From Lumbricus terrestris (taxonomy: Eukaryota; Annelida; Clitellata; Crassiclitellata; Lumbricidae): 64,000 nucleotides of DNA. Position 1 is the stretch's first letter. Each line of letters begins with the position of its first letter. Location of the stretch: the NCBI GenBank assembly GCA_949752735.1, contig OX457040.1, positions 2,930,355 through 2,994,354 on the forward strand, read 5' to 3'. Below the pieces are notes generated by a model. That model saw nothing but the letters and a program-made list of their open reading frames with translations. It searched no databases and was not told where the DNA came from. A program made the position numbers and the translations under genes. Positions 34,835 through 45,964 of this stretch are shown piece by piece.

Positions 34835-35420
34835 GTTGAGAAGTAAATTTTGATGATAGCGATGCATAAAAGGACATAGTTTTATTTGAAAGTTATTGAT
34901 ATTCTGTAGAGACAGCAACATATGATTTAAGTGCAGAGGAGCAGAGCTGGAGTTCCAATGAACACCACAAATTGTTCTTATGCTTATGGCACATTTTTGC
35001 AGTGTAATTAATAATTGGAGGCGGGAAAGATGGTCGAAACCCCAGGATATACGTGGGAACAGAGGCATGGAATGCACGCGAGACCATAACAGTTCTGCAT
35101 CGACAAGGCCGTAGCTAAGGGGTGTTTTGGGTGTTTGAACACCACCGTAATGAAAAATGGGAAAAAAATTGTATGCATTTATGAGCACGTGATGCAAAAA
35201 GCATGAAATAAAACAATGAAAACACCCCTCGAAATGGAAAATTGAATTAATTGGTGACATTTTTCTGACGATTTTTCGGTCGGATGACTAAAAAATGTCA
35301 TTAGTTTTCGGGCGGGAAAGAAACATCCCCCGAAATCAAATCCTGGTTTCGGCCTTATGCATCGACCGTCTGTTTTTGACGACTGTGATGATCTCGGCGC
35401 CAGAATTTAAGTTTTTTGGG
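34835..35420 (-). pseudogene. LINE reverse transcriptase C-terminal fragment with MITE inside
   Basis: Minus-strand frames give 'LITLQKCAISIRTICGVHW', 'APLHLNHMLLSLQNIN' and 'FQIKLCPFMHRYHQNLLLNS'. This matches the thumb/C-terminal pattern of another LINE type (L-x-x-L-Q-K-x-A-I-R-I-I, P-L-H-x-N-x-x-L-x-L-x-x-I, F-Q-I-x-x-F-M). It differs from the L2-like family. A 254-bp hAT MITE (35104-35357, TSD TGCATCGA) splits it. The same pair occurs at 42465-43040, so insertion preceded block duplication. No 3' end or active-site region remains. Confidence 0.7.
35104..35357. mobile_element. hAT-type MITE (T copy 1)
   Basis: Ends CAAGGCCGTAGCTAAGG and inverted TAAGGCCGAAACCAGG. TSD TGCATCGA at 35096-35103 and 35358-35365. 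Orthologous to 42742-43003. Confidence 0.9.
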
Positions 35421-35680
35421 GGGGCTGAATTTTTGTGAGAAAATTTTACGTTTTCAACCGCCAAAATTTGTGACGACCTTCTTTTAGTCATTTGGTCTAA
35501 AATCTTGGAAAATGGTCCTTTTGCGTAGCCCCAAACTGTCTGACAAAATATCTCGTGCGTACATTTGCTTTTATTTTGTGGGGGCTAAAGGGGGTAAATC
35601 ATCTAAATATTTAACTTTACATGGGGGAAAATGGATGGCTTTTTTAGGGTTGGGGCTTAGCCTCCCTAGCGCCCCCACTG
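35395..35680. mobile_element. hAT-type MITE, left end deleted (T copy 1)
   Basis: The right end is CGCCCCCACTG plus AACGACCA. The left ~5 bp, the left TSD and ~125 bp of flank, all present in copy 2, are missing. Confidence 0.85.
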
Positions 35681-35843
35681 AACGACCATCTTCTAATTGC
35701 GGAATCATCAAATAAAACAATGACTGGTTGAATAAGAAAGCGAATGGCGAATGGATTAGCAATGCGTGGAGATAGGTATTCGTCTGAAATACAATCTGGA
35801 ACACGACGAAGGCCAGAGGCGGATCTTCCCAATATCAGAGGAA

Positions 35844-35957
35844 GAGCATTTTAACGTTCAATGAGCATTTTAACGCTCAATGAGCATTTTAACGTTCAAT
35901 GAGTATTTTAACGTTCAATGAGCATTTTAACGTTCAATGAGCATTTTAACGTTCAAT
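35844..35957. repeat. 19-bp minisatellite, exactly six units
   Basis: GAGCATTTTAACGTTCAAT repeated six times with single-base variants. The paralog near 43615 has one unit. Confidence 0.95.
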
Positions 35958-36699
35958 ACAGTTTAACCAATGACATTCAACGAAGCAATCGCCAATACAC
36001 TGTCACGTTGCAATCGTCGCTGGCCACAATTAATTAAACACCTCGAATAGGAAATCTCAGCAGCTATAAATAAATAACTTATATTTATGAAATCAAGTCC
36101 GAATTCACCAATAAATATATTATAACTATGATTTTGATTAGACACTGGAAATCGAATCACAAACAATCGAATCAGTATTAGTTTCAGGGATACCAATCTT
36201 AGTTTTTTTTCCCACCTACATTAGATCTAGGTCTTCTTTGTCTTGTCTATAATCTAGGTTTTTTTGGTCCGACTTGTTCCACATAAAAAGGACTTCTTTT
36301 TGTCAAAATGCACAAAAGACTTGAGAAAAGTCGAATATATTGTGAATACCGACCCCGAAAATTGTAGATTTTAGAGCAAAAGACTACAAAAGGTCATCAG
36401 AAATTTTTCGCGAAAAAGTAGCAATTTTGGTCGGATGACTAAAAAAGTTCGTCAGAAATTCAACGGTGTCAAATTCTGACCATTACTCGAATAACACACC
36501 TTTAATAGGAAGACACAATATGCATTAATACATATGAAATTTAAACAACGTTTGAGTGATCCTCAGCATTATTTGGTCGTTAAACGCTGAATCAATCCAT
36601 CCATCGTCGAATTCAAGTAATAATTTTGCTATTTTAATTTTCCTTTATTTAACATTAATATTTTCAGACCGCAACCGGAGTTAATTGAAATTACGCTAT

Positions 36700-36829
36700 T
36701 GCTGAACTTTCCTTGAGGGGAGCTAAGCCTGTCCTGTGAAAAGATACCATTTTGACGGTAAAAAAACTGAATCTGGGCTTTCATGGGGGTGGGCTTAGCA
36801 ATCTTGGCTTCTGATAAACTCCACCCATG
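36700..36829. mobile_element. Truncated MITE of the CATGGGCGG group
   Basis: GGTAAAAAAACTGAATCTGG and the right end TGATAAACTCCACCCATG match 25763-25929. The left end is missing. Confidence 0.7.
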
Positions 36830-37499
36830 GCTCAGTGTGGGAATCCTGCGGAAGAAGCGCCTTTCAAACTGTTCAGTATTGAAGCTTACACTGCCTCACA
36901 AGCTCAAGTCAGATTCTTTTTAGCGCGAAACTGTGACCGTCCAAGAACAGTTTGGCTCTTCACCCCACCGAACCCATTCCCGTCCTTCTGGGAGGGCTGG
37001 GTCTGGGTGGGCTGAGTGGCTGGGTGGCTGTGATTGGCCACTCTTGGCGCTTTGTCTTCGTGATGCGTGAAAACGTTAAAGATGGTGACCATGCACTCCT
37101 CCCCTTGATAGCCTGGTGATTAAGTTATCTGCCTTAAAATACGATCAATCCTTGGTATCCTGAACCAGCTGCTTGTGTTAACGTTGATATTGCCTTACTC
37201 CTCTTTCATTATTGCGTTATCTTGCATGACAAACCGATTGACGCATATTGTTGATTCATGGTGCAACCTAATAAAGGTGTATAATTCCATTAAACTTTTA
37301 TCGTATGCCTTAGTTGTTTAGCGACATCTAACGGTCGGAAAAAGACGACTTACGGCCCGAAATTTCCACACGACGTATTTTAACATTAGATTGACTTTCA
37401 ATTGACAACGACATCTAGTGACTGATGACATCGACATTACAAAATGAAACCATGTTAAGCGTCATTTATAGGATTCATTTGCTGTACCAACATTCGGTA
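36830..37499. other. Unassigned DNA
   Basis: No gene seen. Contains CCCAGCC/GGGCTGG-rich sequence near 36960-37030 and a copy of the dispersed pair (AAAGGTGTATAATT at 37273, TAGCGACATCT at 37319). Confidence 0.5.
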
Positions 37500-39960
37500 G
37501 TTGAACAACATCTTATGTCATCAAACGATGCCACCTTCGTCGTTCAGAAAGCAATGATTGGTTAGTTACTGTTAACGACCACACTGTGTAATAACAAAGA
37601 TCATAGCGCTAACCTTCATCCATGCTTTGATTGGCGATGCCAGAAAATAAGCAGCTGGTGGTAGTCAATAGGGATGCTTAGTTTATAATTCTTCACTTTA
37701 CTACTGAGCTGTATGTGAACAGCGAAAGATACAATTGTTTGATATTATATTTTAAGGCTACAACATATAAAGGGTGTTTAATTCCTTTTAAAATTGGACG
37801 TAGAGATTCCCCAAATAATAATAATAACGAGATGTCGCTAGACCATTATGTTTGTCAAAGGTTTATTCGAGCGTTAATAACTTCGCCTAGTTATATCACA
37901 ATTATTATGCCATTTAACGACAACAAATAAACCTATGACAATTATAATATTATTGTCTAGCGACATCTCGTGTTGCCAGGGCCATTCACTTCGACCATAA
38001 GCCAACTTAATGCTGTCAGGTTAAACGGCATTATTCACTAATGGATCATTGCAACGAGACTGTCACAGTAGTAGTTTCATTTTAACGACACTCTGTGATA
38101 ACAAAGACATTAGCGTTTTCCGGGCTTGGGACTGGCGCTTACAAAAGCAACCAGTGGCGGAGCTTCGCAACTAGGTCATGCATAGCAAGCATTATAATTG
38201 TTGCTTTTGCAGTCTTTATGCAGTGTGTTAACTGTGGACAAAATGACTGGGGCTGAACTATGATCCACTTGGATTATTGGGGGTGTGAAAAATACTTTAC
38301 TATGGGGCTCTAAGAAAGACTGGAGGGCCAATAAAACCAAACCCCTGGAATTCTCGTCCTGTATTAAATCCCTCGTCAAATCTGAATTCATACATCCCAG
38401 ATTTACCACACAGTAACGTTAAACTGCAAATACCACCACCAGATTTGACGAGGGTCCTCGAAACAAATTTATTTTGCACATTACATCACATACACTATTC
38501 ATAAATTCCACGTTCTGGACAAAGAGCTCTATTATGCCAAACAAATTTGTTTCGAGAGAAACGACCTCTGTTATCATATTAAGCCCTCTTCAAATCTGGA
38601 TCCATCCATTGATGACTAGAAGAGCCCGACAACCAAAATTCGTCTCAGGAATACCAAACCCATAGAGATGACATAATTATGACGTATGCGAAACATTGCA
38701 CCAGATCAGTTTCATCATTTCAACGGATGCCCACGTGACTCTAGATCCAGATGACTGTGACGTCGACCGGTTTATCAAGTTTATTGACGCTGTCCACCAC
38801 TGACTTGGCCGACGGATGAGTGAGGCCCTGGCCCTTTGGCGTGGACGTGGACAACGTCCGTTGCGATCTTAAAACGTAATGACATCCACCAAGATTAAGC
38901 AGCAAGACAGAGGACCGTCAAGACCACGCGCCCCCACCACGCATCCACCCCGCACATTAGAGATTGGGTGGTAGCTGGGTGGGATACGAAACACCCTAAG
39001 CATCAGTCACACAATAAAAAAAATGAAGCATTATAATGGACAATTGGACATTTCACTTACTAAGATATGTCCATAATTTATAGTGTTTGATTTTATAAAT
39101 TATTTTTATCCCATCGATACTTCAATGTAATGGAGTTTTCATTTTGATGTAAAATGCAAAGAAACATTGTGTGGCGCTTTTATATTTGAGGTGAGTCAAC
39201 TTAAGAAAGGTTTCTAATAAATCGATCTCAGCCATTGCATGGTTTTCGCGCTAAGTGTGTGTTCTTTGTCTATCAATCGGGACGCCATTAAAATTGCCTA
39301 GATACCTTGTAAAGAAAACAAAATATTATACGTTTTAGAAGAAGATCAGAAAACTGATTTCATTGTGTTACAATGATTAGCTGCTAGTTATTTGTTGTTA
39401 CTTAATGATTGTTTTTGTGATAATTTGGTTATCATGGCTGATTAATGTGCTGTTCCTCACATGCGTGGATAGGACATGGGAGGTTTGGGCGTTGCATCGT
39501 ATGCCAACTTGCGAAGACAGATCCGAAAGTTTCCAGTGTTGCCCTGCCCCGTCGCTGATCTTCGTTATCGATTAGCTCTAAAAATTAATGTTGTTTTACG
39601 TCAGCAGCCTTAATATTGTATTGTATTGTATTGTATATGAGCATTTTTAAAGCGCCTCTTACAGACTAGCTATTCAGAGGCGCTCTCAGCGTGGCAGCCC
39701 CGAGGAAATAAAAAAGACTTCAAGTAACGAAGAGCTGAAGATGAAACCCCCAATAAGATCTTACTACGGATAGTGGGAGGGAGGTCATTCCAATAATGTA
39801 AGGATCCATCGAAGATGAGATGCTGAATGAGTCTATGTCAACAGTTCAATTGATCGTGAGTTGGCTCAAAACGCTGGAGATTATACAATCAATGTCTTGA
39901 ATTAAACACATTCATTAAGAGTTCGCGGCGGTCATAACATTCTAAACTTCAAAAATATTA
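37500..39960. repeat. S block, copy S3
   Basis: Paralogous to S1 and S2, from CGTCGTTCAGAAAGCAATGA to AAGAGTTCGCGGCGGTCATA. Lacks the hAT MITE shared by S1 and S2. Carries a LINE 3' end (39613-39795) in place of about 70 bp present in the others. Confidence 0.85.
39613..39795 (-). pseudogene. LINE (L2-like) 3' end with (ATTGT)n tail
   Basis: The minus strand reads 'WNDLPPTIRSKILL', then 'LKSFLFPRGCHAESASE' and stop, the last ~40 codons of the L2-like LINE. The 3' stem-loop is AGCGCCTCT / AGAGGCGCT and the tail is an ATTGT repeat (39613-39637), unlike the TGAA tails elsewhere. Inserted in S3 with loss of flanking sequence. Confidence 0.85.
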
Positions 39961-39968
39961 TAAAAGTA

Positions 39969-40084
39969 TTAAAAAAACTGGTTCAGTACCTTGCTCTTAA
40001 GTGCTGTAATACGCCGAGCAAATTTCTGCCCATGGTAACGGCCTCTGTTGTCACAGACCCTGGTCAAATCGGATCCATCCATCC
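39969..40084 (+). mobile_element. Full-length SINE-1 with 14-bp TSD
   Basis: TSD ATATTATAAAAGTA at 39955-39968 and 40085-40098. 116-bp body from TTAAAAAAACTGGTTCAGTA to (CATC)n. Confidence 0.94.
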
Positions 40085-40106
40085 ATATTATAAAAGTAGG
40101 TATATC

Positions 40107-40497
40107 CAGTGCTTAAAGTGTAAAAAAGAAGTGTCAGGACGCTGTATTGTATACGGAGACTTAATTCGGTCTTGTTGGCGGGACACGGAAAAAATTTCGT
40201 GTTATTCGTCCCCGAGAAAACTGCTGACCTTTTTTTACCGATTCAGCAGCCAAAAAAAGTTGATGACTTTTTTTAGTCATCCGCCAAAATTTTCAGGGAA
40301 ATCTATACCGATTCGGCCGCCAAAAATGTTTAGGACCTTTTTTCGGGAAAAAGATACCAATTCAGTCGTCATGGACGAACGCCGTCCCTGCAGTCATGGA
40401 GACCGTCCCGGCAATGCTGACCAAATAAGTCATAGAACGGCGTCCTACCTCGAAAATAAGTGCCGGGACGCCGTCCATGACCCCCGGCACACTTTAA
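40107..40497. mobile_element. Probable hAT-type MITE, right tip lost
   Basis: Left end CAGTGCTTAAAGTG. The right interior, read inverted, is TTAAAGTGTGCCGGGGGTC. GACGCCGTCCATGAC-type G+C-rich ends and a GATGACTTTTTTTAGTCATC module lie inside. The right tip merges into (AAT)n, so there is no TSD. Confidence 0.55.
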
Positions 40498-40855
40498 TAA
40501 TAATAATAATAATCTTTTCTTTAATTGAGCTCCTGCAAACGCACTGCGCTTTACATTTACAAGTTATGCTGTAATCTTAATTAAACTTAACTACTAACTG
40601 AACAGACAGCTTTGCAATTACAACGGCGCTAATAGCAGCCTACAAAGCATATCCGCCCAACGGGGGCTCGAACCTGCTACCTCTCGCACTCTTGGCCAGC
40701 GTGTTAACCATTACTCTACCGGGCCCCCTGAGTATATCAGTGAAGGACTTGCCCAAGGTCCTTTCGCGTCGAGGTGGATTCGAACCTCGAACCTTCCGGC
40801 TTCAAGGCAACGACGCCACCACTACACCACTGCGCCTCTCGGATCAGTTTGAAAA
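40497..40855 (-). mobile_element. tRNA-derived composite SINE with two tRNA-like heads
   Basis: On the minus strand from about 40855: A-box-like TGGTGTAGTGG and a perfect B box GGTTCGAATCC. About 110 bp on is a second tRNA-like unit (GTAGAGTAATGG, GGTTCGAGCCC). A body containing TGTAAATGTAAAGCGCAG follows, then a (TTA)n tail at 40497-40513. CCTTGGGCAAGTCCTTCAC between the heads is typical of tRNA SINE bodies in marine animals. A dimeric SINE is the simplest reading. Confidence 0.75.
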
Positions 40856-40859
40856 AGGA

Positions 40860-41849
40860 ATTCGAACTCGCTGAAATCGCTATTGATGGCAAGCTCAAGT
40901 TGAAGAATGCAGAACTGGATTTGGATGTTCAACATGAAAATTTGCGAATTCTAATGCAGTTTTCAATAAGTTGCCTATGCGAGCTCGAATTTTCTGCAAA
41001 GACTGCCATAAAAAAACAAAAGGCGACCATATGCCTGTCAATGACGATTTATAACGTTTGCGTCCCTGAAATTCGTGCGAGAATTAGACCTAAACTCAAT
41101 TATAGGCCTGCCTATTTAGGCCTAATATGGATGCTCTAGAATATTTTGCTATCACATGATGTTGTCAAAATGTAAATACTCGCACAATATTCGGACTCTG
41201 ACGTTGCAATTTCCAAACCAGGACAAAAGAGGAGAGATACCGTATTGATATTTCTTATCACAGAGTAGACCCTATCGATAAACTAACACTTGACATAGTT
41301 ATTAGTTGGCTTATGGAGTATTGTATAAAGAAGCAAATCGTTCAAAATTGTTTTGAACGAAGAAAGAAAACAACTGCTGAAAGACAAAAAATTAACTTTG
41401 AATAATCACGAGGTTAAAATTAAGCACCTCTAGAAAGAAGTTTCCAAATCTATAAAATTGTAAAACTGCTGAAAATTTTGAATTTTTTACCTGCAGTATA
41501 GTTAGTGACTCTAGTCATCCTCAATCAGTCAAAAATTATCGTCAATTGGATTGCATTGTCCAAGTTAGATGCAACACAAACAAGGTTTAAAGCAGGATGG
41601 TGGCGCAAAATGCTTATCTCCCATAATCGAAATACTGACTGTAATGGCATTTCTGATTTAAGGATTTATTATGCGACCAACGGAAATTTAGCGACACAGG
41701 AGTCAGCGCTGTCTCTTTGCAAATAAAACAGTTAAATAAAATAAATAAAACAAATCCTAACCCACGCCCTAACAGTTCTCAGGCGAGCGATAAAGATGGT
41801 TGAGGAGCTGAGGCCTCTCACGGAATATGGATCCAGCCATAGAAGATCC
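40860..41849. other. Unassigned DNA
   Basis: No recognised gene. An open frame at 40774-41139 starts inside the SINE and matches nothing I know. Around 41330-41390 a diverged copy of the 24.9 / 54.2 kb sequence (GTTTTGAACGAAGAA) is visible. Confidence 0.45.
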
Positions 41850-42464
41850 AACACGAGCAAAGCATCTTGATTGACCAGTGATCCAAAACACACAATGACG
41901 TCAACGGCCAAAGCGGTTACTGGATGTCGTTGAATAATAGAAATAAAATCGTCATTTAGTTAAACTTTTTACATATCGCCATTCTACTATCCAGAAGATG
42001 GATTGCCGGTTATTAGTGGAGTTTTTACTTACTTTGATGCATCGTGGATTGACGCCAACAGAACCATCGACCGCAAGATGTCGTTTATCGCTGGTAACTA
42101 CGTAAAGTATAACGCTGGAATTATACACCTTTTATAAGACTGCTCACATCTTTATAATATTGGTAAGTTAATTGACATTTTAATTACCGCGTCGAAGCGC
42201 ATTACAGACAGAAGCTTATAATATAAGTATGATGCTCTACATTTTTGTAGCGTGAGGTACAAGGAAAGAAAAAATTATGTATTATTCTAGATTTTTGTAG
42301 AGTAAGACACAGGGTTGGGGAATGGATGAATGCGATGTTAGCAACTGTTTTATGCTCTAGTGAACTTGAATAAAATTTCTACCATCGTGAACACAGTAAT
42401 CTCTTCAAGTGCCAGTCCCAAGAGAGCATACAGCAGGTGGGTGACGTCAATAAAGCATCATGCT

Positions 42465-43040
42465 TTAAAGGAGTTGAGAAGTAAATTTTGGTGATAGCGA
42501 CGCATAAAATGACATAATTTTATTTGAAAGGTATTGATGTTCTGTAGAGACAGCCACATATGATTTAAGTGCAGAGGAGCAGAGCTGGATCTCCAATGAA
42601 CACCATAAATTATTCTTATGCGTATGGCAGGTTTTTGCAGTGTAATTAATGGTTTGAGGCGTGAAAGATAGTTGGAGCCCCAGGATATACGTGGGAACAG
42701 AAGCATGGAATGCACGCGAGACCATAACAGTTCTGCATCGACAAGGACGTAGCTAGGGGGTGTTTTGGGTGTTTGAACACCCCCCTCCCCGAAATGGAAA
42801 ATGGGAAAAAATAATTGTCTGCATTTATGAGCACGTGATGCAAAAAGCATGAAATAAAACAATGAAAACACCCCTCGATATGGAAAATTGAATTAATTGG
42901 TGACATTTTTCTGACGATTTTTCGGTCGGATGACTAAAAAGGGTCATCAGTTTTCGGGCGGGAAAGAAACACCCCCCAAAATCAAATCCTGGTTACGGCC
43001 TTGTGCATCGACCGTCTGTTTTTGACGACTGTGATGATCT
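42465..43040 (-). pseudogene. LINE reverse transcriptase C-terminal fragment (T copy 2)
   Basis: Counterpart of 34835-35420, slightly better preserved: 'LITLQKPAIRIRIIYGVHW', 'APLHLNHMWLSLQNIN', 'FQIKLCHFMRRYHQNLL'. A MITE at 42742-43003 interrupts it; upstream LINE sequence seems to resume after 43011. Stops and frameshifts make it non-functional. Confidence 0.7.
42742..43003. mobile_element. hAT-type MITE (T copy 2)
   Basis: Ends CAAGGACGTAGCTAGG and inverted CAAGGCCGTAACCAGG. Perfect TSD TGCATCGA at 42734-42741 and 43004-43011. Confidence 0.93.
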
Positions 43041-43155
43041 CTTGAATTTCATTCTCTTCCCATAATTTATTGTTTCGATTGATAAAACAAAAAGAGATAA
43101 AGACTCATAAACGAATATTCGGACACAGCTAAGAAATAAGAACTCCAAACGACCA

Positions 43156-43452
43156 CAGTGGCGGCCCCAGGATTTCAGTTTTTTTGGGGGGGGGCTGAAT
43201 TTTTGTGAGAAAATTTTCCGTTTTCAACTGCCAAAATTTCTGACGACCTTTTTTAATCATATGGTCTAAAATCTTGGGAAACGGTCCTTTTGCGTAGCCC
43301 CAAACTGTCTGACAAATCTCGTGCGTACATTTGCTTTTATTTTTTGGGAGAGGCTAAAGGGGGTAAATCGTCTAAATATTTAACTTTTACATGGGGAAAA
43401 AATGGATGGCTTTTTCTAGGGGGGGGGCTTAGCCTCCCTAGCGCCGCAACTG
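43156..43452. mobile_element. hAT-type MITE, complete (297 bp)
   Basis: Ends CAGTGGCGGCCCCA and inverted CAGTTGCGGCGCTA. Perfect TSD AACGACCA at 43148-43155 and 43453-43460. It is of the same CAGTGGCGGC group as 19822-20033. Confidence 0.94.
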
Positions 43453-44429
43453 AACGACCATCTTCTAATTGCGGAATCATCAAATAAAACAATGACTCGT
43501 TGAATAAGAAAGCGAATGGCGAATGGATTAGCAATGAATGGAGATATGTCTTCGTCTGAAATACAATCTGGAACACGGCGAAGACCAGAGGCGGATCTTC
43601 ATAAAGACCAGAGGAAGATCATTTTAACGTTCAATACAGTGTTAACCAATGAAGGTCAAGGAAACAATCGCCAATCCACTGCCAGGTTGCAATCGACGCT
43701 GGCCACAATTAAACACCTCGAATAGGAAATCTCAGCAGCTATAAATAAATAGCTCATATTTACGATATCAAGTCAAAATTCACCAATAAATATAATATTA
43801 TCACTATGATTATGATCAGATACTGGAAATCGAATCACAAACAATCGAATCAGTATTAGTTTCAGAGATGCGACTCTTAGCTTTTTCCACCTAGATCTAA
43901 GTCTTGTCTATTTTCTAGGGGTTTTTTGTCCGTCTTTTTCCGCATAAAAAGGACTTCTTTATGTGAAAATGCACAAAAGACATGAGAAAAGTCGAATAGG
44001 TTGTGAATACCGACCCCGAAAATGATAGATTTTAGAGCGAAAGACTGCAAAAAGTCATCAGAAATGTTTTCCGGAAAAGAAGCAAACTTTGGCCGGATGA
44101 CTAAAAAAAGGTCCTCAGAAATTCAGCGCTGTAAACTTCTCACTATTACTCGAATAAGACACCTTTAATAGGAAGACACAATATACAATAACAAACATGA
44201 AATTTAAATAACGTTTGAGTGATTCTTAGTAACCGCTGAATCAATCCATCTATCGTCGAATACTAGTAATAATTTTGTTATATAAATTTTTCCTTTATTT
44301 TACAATCCTATTTTCAGACCGCAACCGGATATAATTGAAATTACGATACTGCTCCGAGGATCGAGACTCACTTACTCTGATAACACTTGTTGTGCCAGTC
44401 CCAAGCTCGGACAAAGCAGGGGGTGAAGT

Positions 44430-44600
44430 TCGTCATCTTGTTATCGTCGGACTGCTGTTCGACAGCTCCGTTCATTCTCGGTTTCTGGACCTACAACCTG
44501 GAATAGCTTCTTGTCACTCTGAACTTATTGAACAATGGTCACTCCACTCCCTTCTTAAGAACCTCAAAACCGTCTTACTTAGCTGAGTTGCCTGTATTGA
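44430..44600 (+). pseudogene. LINE reverse transcriptase C-terminal tail
   Basis: Plus-strand readings 'RSFSVSGPTTWNS' and, in another phase, 'HSLLKNLKTVLLS' correspond to the R-x-F-S-V-x-G-P-x-x-W-N and F-K-x-x-L-K-T-x-L blocks of CR1/L2 LINEs. A frameshift separates them. Just upstream (44385-44425) TGCCAGTCCCAAGCTCGGAC is a degenerate SINE-2/RTE tail. Confidence 0.7.
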
Positions 44601-44959
44601 CGAGTAACTGAATTTAAAGCGTGAATTTATTAAACAAGTTTAATCAATAAAGGTATCCCAATGCAATAACAATATACAAAAAACCTGTCGCGTCAAAGTG
44701 TGCCTTAAATGAAGCAAACTAGCAATAATTATGTCATGCGAAATGATTGTGAGAAATGTTTACCATCATTACACAACAAAATCGAACTGGAGAAATTTAA
44801 TTGTTTCCAGTGCAACAAAGAGATTGACTGATTTTTTTTACAAAAAAGTATTGACTATCTAAAAAAACCGTCGCTTTAGTTCTCTATAATATGGTGCAAG
44901 AAGATGAAACAGGCAAGACATATATAACTGTGTCGTTAGAATGAGGCCTTTAAGGCTAC

Positions 44960-45150
44960 AATTAAGCAGAAATACAGAACAATAATTACAGACAGCGAAA
45001 AAGACACAATTTCACACGGATAGACTGAGACACAAGCAGTCCGACGGAAACGGACGGACAGACAGACAAAAAGACACACAGAAAGACACACAGACAGACA
45101 GAAAGAAAGATACACAGACAGACAGAAAGAAAGATACACAGACAGACGGA
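44960..45150. repeat. (CAGA)n-rich tract
   Basis: GACAGACAGAAAGAAAGATA-type repeats, the reverse complement of the 3.4-3.8 kb tract. Phe/Leu/Ser/Val-rich open frames here are artefacts. Confidence 0.88.
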
Positions 45151-45673
45151 AGATTGATGTATAACCTTAGCGAGATAATTATGTTATCCCATACGCAATA
45201 GTCTGACTGTTTATCTGAACTCTTGAATTTCATTATCTTCACAGAATTTACTGCTTCGCTTGAGAAAATAAAAAGATACAACGACTCATAAACTTAGGTT
45301 GAGACACACTTATAAGAAACATGAACTCCACAACACGACCATCTTCATCATGCTCTCCATGTATCGTCAAAACCATCAAAACAGACACCGTCTCTTCTTT
45401 TATATCCGCAAATGTACTGTTGAAATCTATCGGGCTTCATCGACCTGGTATTTCGGATTCCAACGGATTGAGATTTCTTGATCGCGATATTAGTGTAGGC
45501 GATAATCGACTGACGTCGCGATTTTCTGATGACGTAGAAATGCCAGATTGATGCAGTGGTGTTTTGATTCAATGACACTGTGTGGTAGAAAATACCATAA
45601 GAATTAAATAATTTTGAGACAGCAAAATGATGTTGACCAACTTGTGGCGCCAAAGTGTGTCATTGGAGGGACC

Positions 45674-45960
45674 TTATTTCAGAGTGCAGGACCAAAAGGA
45701 GATAAAGGTTCGAGCTTTGTCCAAAGTAATGCTTACTCGAAACACAATGCGCTCATGTCTGTTACGTGAGCATAGTGAACGAAGAGAGGATGCTGAAGAG
45801 GTCTTCAGGCGGATGAGATGTCGAACATACAAGGGCGCAAGGACAGAGAAGGACCGGTAGATTAAAGTAAGTACCTCGAGCTGAATTCGAACTGTGTGGG
45901 ATCCATATAAGTTGACCAACCATGAAATAATTGCAATCTGAGATATCGGCTCTTAGATAG
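45674..45960 (-). pseudogene. LINE reverse transcriptase C-terminal fragment
   Basis: The minus strand reads 'QLIWIPHS' then, after a frameshift, 'VRIQLEVLTLIYRSF', 'LAPLYVRHLI' and 'ASSLRSLCSRNR'. These are the L-H-W-L-P-V-R-x-R-I, F-K-V-L-T-L-x-Y-K and L-A-P-x-Y-L blocks of CR1/L2-type LINEs. The sequence diverges from the L2-like family and the 17 kb copy. No 3' end recognised. Dead. Confidence 0.7.
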
Positions 45961-45964
45961 TCTG

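Larger units (their letters stand above)
34300..36829. repeat. T block, copy 1
   Basis: Paralogous to 41850-44340 (for example CATCGACCGCAAGATGTCGT, ATACGTGGGAACAGA, ACGACCATCTTCTAATTGCG). Each copy has private changes: the 19-bp repeat expansion and a deletion across the left end of a MITE here. Confidence 0.88.
41850..44340. repeat. T block, copy 2
   Basis: Paralog of 34300-36829. It retains the complete left end of the MITE at 43156 and a single 19-bp unit, so it is the less altered copy for those features. Confidence 0.88.

Noticed and set aside
34820..35260. 146-codon minus-strand protein
   Set aside because: Runs across a MITE boundary into a LINE fragment; the C-terminal half is the LINE, not a host gene.
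40032..40574. 180-codon open frame
   Set aside because: Spans a SINE-1, its TSD, a MITE and a SINE tail; chance frame.
40655..40728. Genuine tRNA gene
   Set aside because: A and B boxes present, but acceptor and anticodon arms do not pair well and it is part of a longer SINE.
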